This document shows positions 19,474-30,338 of a stretch of DNA of 64,000 nt, piece after piece. Under the pieces are notes generated by a model. It did not search any database. It was given only the letters and a program-made list of their open reading frames with translations, and was not told the DNA's origin. The DNA lies in contig NC_089423.1 in NCBI RefSeq assembly GCF_013426205.1, positions 558,001 through 622,000 of the forward strand, in the 5' to 3' direction. The DNA is from Metarhizium brunneum. Its lineage: Eukaryota > Ascomycota > Sordariomycetes > Hypocreales > Clavicipitaceae. The first letter of the stretch is position 1. Each line of letters opens with the position of its first letter. A program made the translations under genes and the position numbers.

Positions 19474-22470
19474 TCACGCTGTCTCCTCCTGCTGCACCTT
19501 TGTCGCAATCTCATCCCACCAAGCGCCGTGTGCCGCCCTGTCCACAATCCCAACCTTGTCCAACAAGTCGGAAATACCTCGAACCCGCTCGACAAACTCG
19601 GACAACCCCAAGCTGGCCAGTCTCTCGCCCGCCGTATTCGCCGCCTTGACCTTCTCACTCGCCGAGCCTGGCGCAAGTCTGGCAAGAATATTGCCCCTCA
19701 AGCGCGTCAAGAGTAGCCGCAGCACGGGCTCCCTGGGCTCGATGTTTTGTTGCGACATTTCTTGGCTCGCCTTGAGGACCTTGGTCACAAGCGCCCGCAG
19801 ATGGGACTTGGTGACGGCCGGCATGGACCGGCCTGCTTCGAGAGCCGCCATTGTTCCCTGCACCGTGGCATCCAATGACGAATGGTTGGCTTCGAGAACA
19901 GTCATGATGCGGTTTGCTTCCGTCTTCCACGCGGAGCGAACATCTCTCTTGAGGAGGTTCTTGCACTGCAGCAGTACGGCCCCGGCGGTAATGATGCGCT
20001 GAATCATGCAAGACACTTCGTTGATTCGTCGGTGGTCAAGCCGCAGCATTTCGGGTATCTGCTCCAGCTTCACTGGTGTGGGCTGGGTGAAAACATCCAC
20101 CAGCATCTGGGCATAGAACCGAGCAGCCCCGGGCTTCGACTTTGGATGGTTGATACCCTCGGGGTCGCGCTTCTGCACCTCATTCATGACCTTGGTCGTG
20201 GCCAATCTCCAAGCAGCCTCGGCAATGTGTAGATCCATATCACCCTCCTCAACATCTGTCGAGAACCGTTTCGCTTCGTACGGAGCAGCACAATCTATGA
20301 GCTGTGGCGCCGCGATACGCAGTAGATAGTTGATGTAGTCGCAAAGCATCACGTCGATGAAGCTGTTCAACGCCTCGACCCGATCAATCAAATCGCCGTC
20401 GCTTAGTTTATTCTGCACCAGATCCTTGGCTTCATCGTCTCGGAATGGGGCGCACAATTTGGGAATCAACGAGCCCATGGCCGTGAAGAACTTCTCGTAT
20501 GAGAAACTGCCCACAACGAACTGTCTCTCAGCCAATTCGGGGTCTATAATCTCTCCAATGAAGTTATACATGGAATTGCCGGGTTTCAATAGACGCTGCA
20601 GCTTCTCTTTGATATTCTTCGCCATAAGAATGAAATACCTGAAATTTGACTCGGCATCATTCTCAGCCATGGCAGCGCGCATCTGCATATACAGCGGCCG
20701 TGCAAGAACAGCCTGCTGCTCGACATACTCCTCGGATGGAACTTGATACTCTTTGTTGATTGCCAGTTCATGTACGATAATGCGATTATCGGGGAGCAAG
20801 CCGTTGAGCCCAGTCTTGGCCACGGCCAGCTTACTTTCGCTTCTGCCTGAAGGTGTCGCCGGTGGAGTGAGGGTTTGCGCCTCAGACGACACGAGGCTGG
20901 AAGCCGTGGCCGTCACATCACCAGCAGATCCCTCGGCAACTCGCGGCTTCATGTCCCCAGTCTGTTTCTTTGCCTTGCGAGACTTCCTCGCCTCACTTAC
21001 CGCCTTGAAGATTAGCTTCTTGCCCTTCTCCGCGCCGGCCAGCTTCTTGATTCGCACTATGAGCATAAGTTGAGAGTCCTCGATGCTTTGGCGGTAAAGA
21101 CTAGCCGCGGCGTCGCCTGTGGTATCTTTGACCGTTTGGAAGATTGCATCCAGCTCCACAAACTGCATCAGCATGACTTCAATCAGTGCGTTGGAATCGC
21201 GGGACTTCCACGCAATGAAGGCGTTGTAAAACACGGCATATGCTTCAGGAAGAGTGGATTCCAGAGCCGGCGGCATGGTATATCGGTTGGACGCGGTCAG
21301 TCGAACAAAGATGTTTTCAAAGTTGACCAGAAGATCTTTGGCCTTGCCAACCAAATCCTGCAATTGGGGGTTCGCCAAGTCTGTACTCGGTAACCGGTGA
21401 GAGCCCAGGGCATCGGGTTCGCCCCCGTTCTTGTTGATGAGGACTTGGGTAGGATGACCCAAGATGAGGAATGCACTCAAGAATGTGCGAACAGCAGCCA
21501 TTTCGTCCACGGACCTCGGCTCTCCTTCTTTGAGACCACAGATCCTTAGCAGCCGTGCCGTGACTATGAGAACCTTTTCCTGCGCCAATAGTTCCACCAC
21601 TGTATCGAAAGACGTATCTCGAATGCCGTCTACGGATAGACCCAGGCTGTTGAACTCTTGTATGATGCGTTTTCGAGTGCGGCCCCTCCACCATCCTTGA
21701 ATGCATGCAGCAGCATCGTCTTGGCTCAGCCTAGGTTTCGTATCCTCCTTTACTTGCGCCAGGGTTTCGTTTGCTTTTCTGGCCATGACGCTCTGGCCAC
21801 GCACCCGCTTCGTGGCGCTTTTGTTTAGGAGCTCCTCTCTCCTCCTCTCTGCCTCAGCCATGCGCTCCTCCATTTGGGCGCGCATCTTGGCAATCTCCTG
21901 CTCCCTTCTCTCCTTGGTAAGTTCGGCAACTTGTTTCGCCTTTCGCACCTCCTCTGCGCAATTGGCAACAATCTCGGCAAGATTGCGTTCCCGAGCCTGT
22001 TGCGCAGCAAGCGTGCGTAGCTCGGACGCGGTTGGGCCGCGAGGTGCAGCCTTGGCAAGCGCAGCACGATGTCGCACCTTTTCGGCATGGGCGGCCCGGT
22101 CAGCAAGACGGGCTCGTCGGTCCTCCAGAAACGAGGCTCGTCGAAGGTGCTGTGCGACATACTTGCTCTGGTCATTGTCGTTGCGGGATGGGCCGTGGTG
22201 AAGAGAGGAGCAGCGCGAGTGCGCAGACGAGATGGAATTGCGTCGCGACGAAGCCGCCGAGTCTCTGCGACGGGCTTGCGACGGGCGATAGAAGCGGGCA
22301 GCGACTCTCGGGGGCGGGGTATATATTCTGTTATCATGTTCAAGCACGTCATCGTCAGAGGGCGGCATAGCAAGGTCCAAATCCATCGCTGTCGCGTCGT
22401 CGGAAGTAGGGCAGTTGGATTCTTCGAGATTGCGCGAGGGTTCGCTAAGGTCGGGGGAAGGGCGATGCAT
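19474..22470 (-). CDS. SOK1: T-complex protein 11 (Tcp11/Sok1) family protein
   Basis: Intronless frame of 998 codons. Residues 1-110 are disordered and Ser/Arg-rich. About 115-245 are charged and predicted coiled-coil (repeated KERREQEIAKMRAQMEERMA-like heptads). An IQ motif follows at about 255-270 (ACIQGWWRGRTRKRI), which could bind calmodulin. From about 370 to the end lies the Tcp11 domain (PEAYAVFYNAFIAWKSRDS, YINYLLRIAAPQLIDCAAPY, then a helical C-terminus). In budding yeast the family member SOK1 suppresses loss of cAMP-dependent protein kinase, so a role in PKA signalling and growth is inferred. The start at 22470 gives the longest frame. A later ATG at codon 29 is possible. Confidence 0.85.
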   Translation of the reverse strand: MHRPSPDLSEPSRNLEESNCPTSDDATAMDLDLAMPPSDDDVLEHDNRIYTPPPRVAARFYRPSQARRRDSAASSRRNSISSAHSRCSSLHHGPSRNDNDQSKYVAQHLRRASFLEDRRARLADRAAHAEKVRHRAALAKAAPRGPTASELRTLAAQQARERNLAEIVANCAEEVRKAKQVAELTKERREQEIAKMRAQMEERMAEAERRREELLNKSATKRVRGQSVMARKANETLAQVKEDTKPRLSQDDAAACIQGWWRGRTRKRIIQEFNSLGLSVDGIRDTSFDTVVELLAQEKVLIVTARLLRICGLKEGEPRSVDEMAAVRTFLSAFLILGHPTQVLINKNGGEPDALGSHRLPSTDLANPQLQDLVGKAKDLLVNFENIFVRLTASNRYTMPPALESTLPEAYAVFYNAFIAWKSRDSNALIEVMLMQFVELDAIFQTVKDTTGDAAASLYRQSIEDSQLMLIVRIKKLAGAEKGKKLIFKAVSEARKSRKAKKQTGDMKPRVAEGSAGDVTATASSLVSSEAQTLTPPATPSGRSESKLAVAKTGLNGLLPDNRIIVHELAINKEYQVPSEEYVEQQAVLARPLYMQMRAAMAENDAESNFRYFILMAKNIKEKLQRLLKPGNSMYNFIGEIIDPELAERQFVVGSFSYEKFFTAMGSLIPKLCAPFRDDEAKDLVQNKLSDGDLIDRVEALNSFIDVMLCDYINYLLRIAAPQLIDCAAPYEAKRFSTDVEEGDMDLHIAEAAWRLATTKVMNEVQKRDPEGINHPKSKPGAARFYAQMLVDVFTQPTPVKLEQIPEMLRLDHRRINEVSCMIQRIITAGAVLLQCKNLLKRDVRSAWKTEANRIMTVLEANHSSLDATVQGTMAALEAGRSMPAVTKSHLRALVTKVLKASQEMSQQNIEPREPVLRLLLTRLRGNILARLAPGSASEKVKAANTAGERLASLGLSEFVERVRGISDLLDKVGIVDRAAHGAWWDEIATKVQQEETA

Positions 22471-24356
22471 CGTGTCTGTCGGAGTAGACGATGCTGCGGC
22501 TGTTTTGTAGGAGAAATGTGTACTATCCGAAAGGTGGGAGTTTTAACTTTTTTGGGAAATTCGAAATAAAGTACGCCGCAACCGTTTGCGGTACCAGCCG
22601 CACAACAAGTCCGAGTCAGACCTCAGAGTTCGCGGGGTGGCGACGACGCGCGGAACAACCCCCCTCTCCCAGAACCTGGATGAGGACGAGGATGACAACG
22701 GTGTGCAATAGAGCGCAGTGTATTTGCGCTACGAAAGCGAACAGTCGAGCCAAATGGATTATCGTGAGGCGGCGACGTCGAGTCGAATAGTTGACCGTCG
22801 ACAGCTGACCGACTCGGAGGCAACGCTCAGTGGCCTGTGCACGCACTATAAGGTTCAGTCGAGGTTGAGGACGAAGGGAAGCGACAATCCGTTCGAGGAC
22901 TTGATAAACAGCAACAAAATCGGTCCGCTTGCACTCCTGTACAGAAATGTCGAATTGTTTTCAGACAATCGTCAAAAACAAAAGAAGTTGATCAAGTTCA
23001 CGCCGCCGCCAATCTAGTCCAGTGACGAAGCCAGATACGGTGCAGCGGGGAGAGGCTGAAGGCTGGAGCGTGGCGATGGTGGCGGCAATAGCACACGGCG
23101 TCTTCTGACAACTGGGAAGCACCGGACGTCATCAAAACCACGCCCTGCACAACTCGTATATTCGATTCCAGCGGCGAGAGGATGTAGAGGAGAAGGTTAT
23201 CGCAGAGGCCCGTATCGCTAGCCGCCACCCATTGATGGTCATGGCAAGTTTGGGAAGGCGCTCCGACCGACCACTCGATTCCTTCCGCGCTGGAAGGTTC
23301 CAGTTTCGGATGGGTGGGGCGGAACCAGCATCTTCAACTCCTCACAATGAGCCTGACGTGAAGAGGGTGTAAAAATGCGCAATCAATAGTCGTGGCTCGT
23401 GCGTGCCACGGCCCGAGCCAAGCAGGACCAACGAGGCATCGCACGACGGCGCTACTGTCTGATGCTTTGCTGCAGAGGCCCGAGACAGCTGGCCAAAAAA
23501 AGGAAAGTAAAACTAACAATAACAATAACAATGCTCCGTAGTACTACGGAGTACTACCACCTTGGACAAGGCCGCTGTCCACACCCAGCGTCGGCAGGAG
23601 CGGCGTCGCCCGGACTCGGAATCTGGAAGGCGCGAGGTGCCATGTGCCATGCAGGAGAGCGTCCAGAACTTGCATTGCATGAGATCTTGGGAACATGGAC
23701 GGAATCTTACCTCCTGGTTTGGCCTAACCTGGGCAGGGATAGGAGACTAATGATGCAGGGTTGCAAAAAGCTGACACATCACATGACTGACGGTGAACAC
23801 TGCCGTTACAAGGGCGGCCAGGCACCTTTGCACACTCAATGGGATACGGGGCAGGCATAGTGGCTCGACTACGTATTCGCTGACGGATAAAGCGGGCGGC
23901 ACGACAGCGTCCAGTTATCATATCATGTCAATTATTCCTATTCGTAACGCTGCTACACATCTAGGTGCTCACGGCTGCTGCCTACGTGTTTCGGGCTCGC
24001 CCAACCGTGTTGCTGTCATGTCCACAGTGGCATTTCTAGCAACCTCTGTCCTCGAGGTGCTTGCTGTCGCTCGTGTAAATTTCCCAAGACTCAGGAAGTT
24101 ATCCTGGTCTCAATATCAATCCCAAAACAAACCCCACCCCCCTTTTCATGTTGCCCGAATCTCTCCTCTAGCTGGACAAGTGGTTTAAACCCAAATAATT
24201 TCGCCGATTCCATGTATATGTCCCGCTTATCCTCATGCCAGCTCGTTTTATGCCGTGCGACGCTATAATGCAATGTCCATTTCCTTGACCGTGTTCTGAT
24301 ATTTGGCCGACTCTCCCATCACCAAAAGGCCCGCCCGTTTCCTCAATATCTTACTC
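22471..24356. other. 1.9-kb spacer: Tcp11 promoter and phosphatase 3' flank
   Basis: No gene with recognisable domains. It contains the perfect 18-base palindrome CTCCGTAGTACTACGGAG at 23534-23551 and scattered short frames. The part before 22900 probably holds the Tcp11 promoter. The part near 24200-24356 should be the 3' UTR of the phosphatase gene. Confidence 0.4.
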
Positions 24357-27257
24357 TCAGCTCCTCACTTGTTGGAGACTACCGCTTCGTACCCGACCTC
24401 CCATACTACTCCAGGTCTTGTCTTGCATCCTATTGAGCCATTCCAGAATGGTTTCGTAACACAGCACGTACTGCCTAAGACTCTGGACCATGCTAAGCCT
24501 TTGTTCTCGGAAATCTTGAACTGTCTTTTGGATCAAATCCACGCCGTCGTCTCGTATCCAAGTCGTATCCATGTCAAATGACTCCCATGTCTGTGAATTA
24601 TGGCCACCCGTGACTCTATCCAAGAAGCCTCGAGAGGCGCCATCCTTGGTCGTCATTGGGAAAGCGAATTCGTCGTGAGTGCTCATTTTGACGTCGCCGT
24701 CGCCGTCTTTCGTTTGTGGCCCTGAGACATTGGCCTGTCGCTGGCGTTTGAGCATGTCAATGACGCTGTCAACTGTGCAGAAAGCTCCTGTGCGTCCACA
24801 TCCTGCTGAGCAATGTACCAACATGGGCCGAGAATTGGCGTCCTCTTCCGGTTCATCATACCAGGTTACCGGGATCGAGTCAATGGTTGGTATCTTGGAG
24901 CCCATTGACGTCGTCTCCACTGGCCTGGCGGCTCGCTGCATCACGTTGGCGAGTTCAACCAGGGCTAGCAGGTGTGACGGCTGAGCAGGAGTTCCAAAGT
25001 CTGGCCAGGCCGCAAAATGCAGGTGGGTGATTTCTCGAATCGGCGCAAAAGGGTGCGCGGCATGAGATAGTGCAAACTTTCTAATCGTGACATATGGCGT
25101 CTCTGACTGTCCCTGGCTTTGTGCCCTTGCTGGACTTGATGACGGAAAGGTAGTTGTCGTGTTCGCGCGCTTGCGTCCAAACTCATGGGACGAGGACGAG
25201 GTGGGGGTCGGGCTCGATTCGGATCGGTGCTTATCAATGTCTAGAGAAGCCTTCTTTTCCGATAATGCCTTCAGCCTGATGGGTCCAAAATCTCTACCTT
25301 TCCAGTACGGGTGGCACTTGAGTTGGCCGCCTTCACTCTCGGCCGTCAACATGACGATGACGCGGACATCTTGCTCCCAAATGACTGACCAAAAGTCCTA
25401 GATGGGCGTGTTAGCTGGAGATTTCACGGGCTTGCTCTAGACATCAACGAGCAAACGCAAAAGGATTCAGAAACCCACCTCATACGTCGCGGGCAGTGGC
25501 CCTTGGGTAGCAATGTATCGCTTATTGCTCCTTGATGCAGACAGGTGGCTTGCGTTGACGTAGTCACACGACCCGCTGCGTGTTTCCCTGAGCCGGACTC
25601 TGGCATGCTCAAAGGGCAATATGTCCTTGTAGCGGTTCTTGGTTCCTTTTTCAACGCCTGATAATTGGAACCTGCAGTCTTGCGGCTTTTGGTTAGGTTG
25701 AAAGGCTGCATATGCAGTCCGCATGCGTGACTGTTCGTCGAGTTCGATGTTTAAAAACTTGTTAGAGACCTTTTTGCCATGATCACTCCGGGATGATGCA
25801 TCGCGGAGCCATGTGGGCAATAATGGCGATTCCAGATCCTGGGGTCGCCCAATTTCAAATTGGCCCACACCATCGGCGAGATCCATATTCTGTCTGATAT
25901 TAGAGAAGAATGGGTTGTGATCGTTCCCGGTCATGGGGAGATTGACGCCGCCTATGACCGGAGCAAGCGTGCTTTTGCTGGTATTGCCACAATTCTCCTG
26001 TGTAGACGATGGTGGATTGGTCGACGAAGTGTCGACGAGTTCGGGGAATATGGCGCTGAACATTGTGAATCCGCCGCGAAGAATTGCAGTATTTCCTTGG
26101 TAGCCCTCATTGGTAAACTTCTTGATCATATTCTGCGCTGTAACGGCGTCGCGCTTATCGGACGCATGCGCATCATAGACTACAATCCAGTCCGTGTCTC
26201 GCCATTTAGAGAAGTGCTCTGAATCCAAATTTCCCTGAAATGTTTGCTGTAGCTTTTTGAGGTCAAAAGTTGAACGCTTGAGCAGTGTGGTTGGTATACA
26301 CAGGTTCAATGCCCCCTGGATGCGAGAGTGTGCAAAGCTCTGGGAAGAGCGGATGTCCAACAAGAGCATCTTGCCCTCGGCGACGGTTTCCATCAAGGCT
26401 TGGAGTTGACTACCGGATATCATGGATGACGGACCCATTTCCAACTTTGGCGGTAGAGTCGTAGCACGCGTTATATTGGCCAGCTCGGGTGAAGGGGGAT
26501 CCGGTTGGGGCAGGGTCAAGGATAGAAGGGAATCGTGGGGGTCTGTTCGGGGTTGATGAGGTCGCCGATGAGGCGTCTCGATTTGTCGAGGCGACTCAAA
26601 AGGCATCGAAGCCGTGATCTGGGTTGGCGGTATTAATGACGACTCCGAGTTGCGTTTCGAATCCGAGGAAACATAGGCGGAGTCGTGAAGGCTGTCATGG
26701 TCGACCTCGCTCTTGCTTGTCAGTTTTGGCTTGAGGGACCTGATGGACTTTGGAAACGAGGCATCGGAGCCAGTATCGCTTGTATACGTGTGCCACCTAG
26801 GCGGTCGGGGCCGGACAGGAGTCGGGTGTGAGGTCGGCAACATGACATGAGATGTGGCGAGTGAGAAGGACTTGCCCCTGTTCAGATCGGCAGCCTTCCT
26901 GAAGGCTTCGAATTCGGGATTCGGGTCCAAGGTGATTTGTTTTGGCAGCGCTGCGGCAAAGGACTTGACAGACGAGCCAGGACTCCAGTTCTCTCTGGCT
27001 AGAGCAGACGACCCCCTGGGGTCATTGCTGGGTTCGATGACCAGGCCAAAGTAATTGGGACTTGGAGCCCGGGCACTTTCTACGGCCATGGTAGGAGACA
27101 GCATTGGCGGGTAATTTTGACCGACGGAATATGGCGCTCGCGGCGAGGTTGCTGGTGAGGTGGTGGGCTTGGTGGCCCTATGCGGACGTGAGCCATGAGA
27201 GTGGTGGTGGGAATAAGGGCTGACTGCGGCAGGGGAATGCCGCGATTGAGTCTTCAT
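24357..27257 (-). CDS. rhodanese-domain plus protein tyrosine phosphatase (Pyp/Ptp2-3 type MAPK phosphatase)
   Basis: Two exons (27257-25479 and 25397-24357) around an 81-bp intron give 939 residues. The N-terminal ~270 residues are Ser/Pro-rich and disordered. A rhodanese/Cdc25-like domain spans about 275-420 (GKMLLLDIRSSQSFAHSRIQ). Its active-site loop reads IVVYDAHASDKRDA with no cysteine, so it is a binding module rather than a sulfurtransferase. The classical PTP domain runs from about 525 to the end. It has NRYKDILPFEHARV, YVNASH, the WPD loop HFAAWPDFG and the P-loop VHCSAGCGRTGAFC with catalytic Cys and Arg present. This layout matches S. pombe Pyp1/Pyp2 and yeast Ptp2/Ptp3, which dephosphorylate stress (Hog1/Sty1) and pheromone MAP kinases. 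The substrate here is inferred. The PTP domain carries a low-complexity Ser/Thr insert after ALSEKKASLD. Confidence 0.9.
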
Positions 27258-27567
27258 GATGGACTAAGCAAGCCGTGTTGGTAGACGGTGGGTGAGTCGG
27301 GATGATGCAGGCGACGAAGCACTATGTGCAGCACAAATGCTCGAGGTCCTAGAGCAGGCGCATGGCGAAAGGTTGTGTTGGTAGAAATGAAGTTTTTTGA
27401 TGATGGTCCAAAGTATATTGTGCTGGGTGCCCAACATGTCAGGTTGCCGGCGTCGACAAGAATGAAGAAGGGAAACAAGTCAAAGACGGAAGTAAAGAAA
27501 AAATGAATCAAAGATGAAGGGTGAAGTCGACGACAATGGCAAAGTGGGTAATGATGTACGGAGGATT

Positions 27568-27640
27568 CCACACACACAGCGGCGCGCGCGCACGCACACA
27601 CTCGCACACACACACCCGACACACACCCGACACCGACGTC
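27568..27640. repeat. CA/GC-rich simple-sequence tract
   Basis: Alternating CACACACA and GCGCGCGC runs followed by two ACACACCCGAC units, upstream of the phosphatase start. Such purine-pyrimidine alternation can vary in length. Confidence 0.75.
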
Positions 27641-30296
27641 AGAGGTCCAGAGTGGCGGTAAGGCGAGACGGAGCAGCACGCAAATGGTAGGGGACCCTGA
27701 CTTGCGGCAGAGACAGGCCTGCGACTGAGACGGACTTGGGTGGCGAACAGGACAGGGCCCAGAGCCGCGGGTCTCGCGATCAGTGGCGCTGGCCTGGCAG
27801 AAGTTTAAACAGACGGGTGATTTCCAAGCCGCAACGTAATCAATCCGTGGCCCAGAATAAAGGCGAGAAGCGCAAGGGCGAGCAAGAAGGGTCGTCGTCC
27901 AAGGGTCAGGGGGGAGCAGCCAAGACGACTAAAAAAGGAGTGAGTCTGCGCCCTGCGCTCTGCTCGTGCCAATCGACAGGGACCCCGAATTCGCAAAGGA
28001 TTGACGACGAGACGAAAGAGACGGGGCGGCGGTCAGAACCCAGGCACGGCGTGAGGCTGCAAGCTCGGGGCCTGGGGCTTGAGCGTGATGAGGCTTGCGG
28101 CCAGACCTTGACGCTGCCTGCACACTTGCACGCTCAGGGTAACACAGAGGCCAGGCGCATGTAGGTAATCGAGCAGCCGGGAGAGAGCCTCTTTCGGCCA
28201 TGGCACTGGCTGACAGGTCGTGGTGTGCATGTGCATGCGGATGACCATGGAGCGGCATTCACCAGCTCCACGTCGATGCAAAGCCCACCTCGTTCGAGAT
28301 GAATTGGCACCGGACATTGAACACGCTATTCTCGCCCGGTATTGCGACTGCAACATCTGACCGAGTCGGCACGTTCGAGACAATTCCATGCTGCCTGCTT
28401 GCATCTCGTCCGAGTTGGGGTCCACAGCCGTGCAATTCGGAGAAAAGACGTCGCCGGGATTGTGAGCCAAGCTTTCTGGTTTGTCGATTGCATGTTGATG
28501 AAGCTGGTACGGAGTACTACACCCACTGTACATGGTGTCCAGTACGGAGCACCGCCTGCTGTGGGTTTGGCCAGCCACCGCGAAACCGGCGGCAGTAGCC
28601 GGTACCTGAGCTCGAGTCCAAGGTCAAAGTCAAAAAGCAGCATTATTCAATGTCGACCCAGACACGTCGCGACTTACGTAAAGCTGCCACGAGGGCTTCA
28701 CCTCCAGGTTCCGCACCGAGTACCGATACTCTGTAGCTACTGCTTGCAACGTTCTGGACTGCTGACTCGACCAGGCTCTTGCGCCCTCCATTCCGGTTCA
28801 AAAGAATACCGCCCACCACCGCCTCTATTCTGGCTGCTATTCCTCGTCAAGACATCCTATCCAGCTCCACGGCCCATCGTCATCAAGGCGCCGAGCGTCT
28901 CCGCCCAGGATCCCACTGCGCTGCCATCGTTGATCGTAGCGCTGCCAGGGGCGCCATCAAAACGCCCTACTCCGTACTCCGTATTCACACAGACAACAGG
29001 AGTGCCCCGTTGACTGTTCCCTGACGGCGTCAGAGGGGCTCGCGTGTGCCTTCCACCAACCAACACATGCGTGGCGCCCCAGCAAAACGTCACAGCACCG
29101 CAGGACACTTGGCGATTCGAGTCGAGACCCTTTTCGATTCTCGAGAATCCACATCGAACATTGGACGCTCCACTCGCCCGTTGCCGCCGCTTCTCACCGT
29201 ACCGAGTGCAGAAAGCACTGTCGTGTGCAAGACCCCTCTGGGTAACCGTTCCAGCCACTGACTAAGGGACGTACAGTACGTCCAGACGAACCACCATTGC
29301 AACCATGGCGCAATACTCCGTCCGTATCAAAGGCGAGTTCGAATCATCCAAGTAGTTGAGCCATCTGGGCGAGTTGAATTTCCTTGCTGCGCCTGGATGC
29401 CAATACAATGTTGCTTCCATTGCATCCAAGCAAGAAGCCCCCAATGAGGATGATGGCACAATGCCTTTTGCAGCCCGTCTACGGAGTACTCCTAGGCGCC
29501 ATCTACTTACCCTGTAGAGAGCCAGCAATAGCAATGGTACCGCATTTACCACAATCCGGGACGCGAAACCTTGGTGCGCATTGCAAACCCAATCAAGAGA
29601 AATAGGACGAATGGCTGCAAACCACCCAGTGTGTCAAGTCAGACTGTAGCCGAGTTGCATCAGGCCGCGACGTCATGCCTATTCTTCGGCGAGTCGACTT
29701 GGCCATCATCTGGTACTACACCGTGCGGAGATGCAAATTTCCCGTCAGTATCCTGCACAATGCAGCCAGGCAGGAAAGCTGAGTCTTCACCACCATTGAT
29801 GGGTGAATTAATTTTGCTTCCCTCTGCAGCCCGTCTTTGCTTCTTCATCTGTCTCATGTTGCTGTTGCAGACACTGCTCGGCCTATGGGCTCGGCAGAGA
29901 TACAAAAAGTCGTAACGCAAACCGTAACAAAGTGCAAAGGCATGACGTCAGATGTGTCGTGTCAGTTGTTCCTTATCAGAACGTCGAGCTCGTCACGCTT
30001 GCTTAGCCCAAGGCTGCTCTGCTCCTACAGGCACTCAACTGGCATCGACTTCTGGTACTCCGTATGCTTCACGTGCTTCTCTGCTGATAAACCCACTGCA
30101 CAGGTCATGTGTTCGGTGTATGTACAGTGGCCTGTCTGCCGTTTTGAACTCGAACAAGGCAATTTTTCAAGTGACGGCAGTGAGGCTGCCATCCGGGGCC
30201 CGTTGCAACCCATTGTATCCAAGCTCGCCTGCAATACCACCATCCCTCATGGAAATAAGCTGCTCTGGGCCCTCGCACAGCGGCAGCGGGATGTAG

Positions 30297-30338
30297 TGTT
30301 GTGTGCGTGCGTGCGTGCGCGCGAGTGTGTGTGTGTCT
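30297..30338. repeat. GT/GC-rich simple-sequence tract
   Basis: A run of GTGTGCGTGCGTGCGTGCGCGCG followed by (GT)n, ending just before a GTACTCCGTACCTAGGTAGG motif. It lies in the long spacer with no gene nearby. Confidence 0.7.

Noticed and set aside
28342..29013. 223-codon + frame
   Set aside because: Composition like random translation and shadowed by frames on the other strand; no domain.
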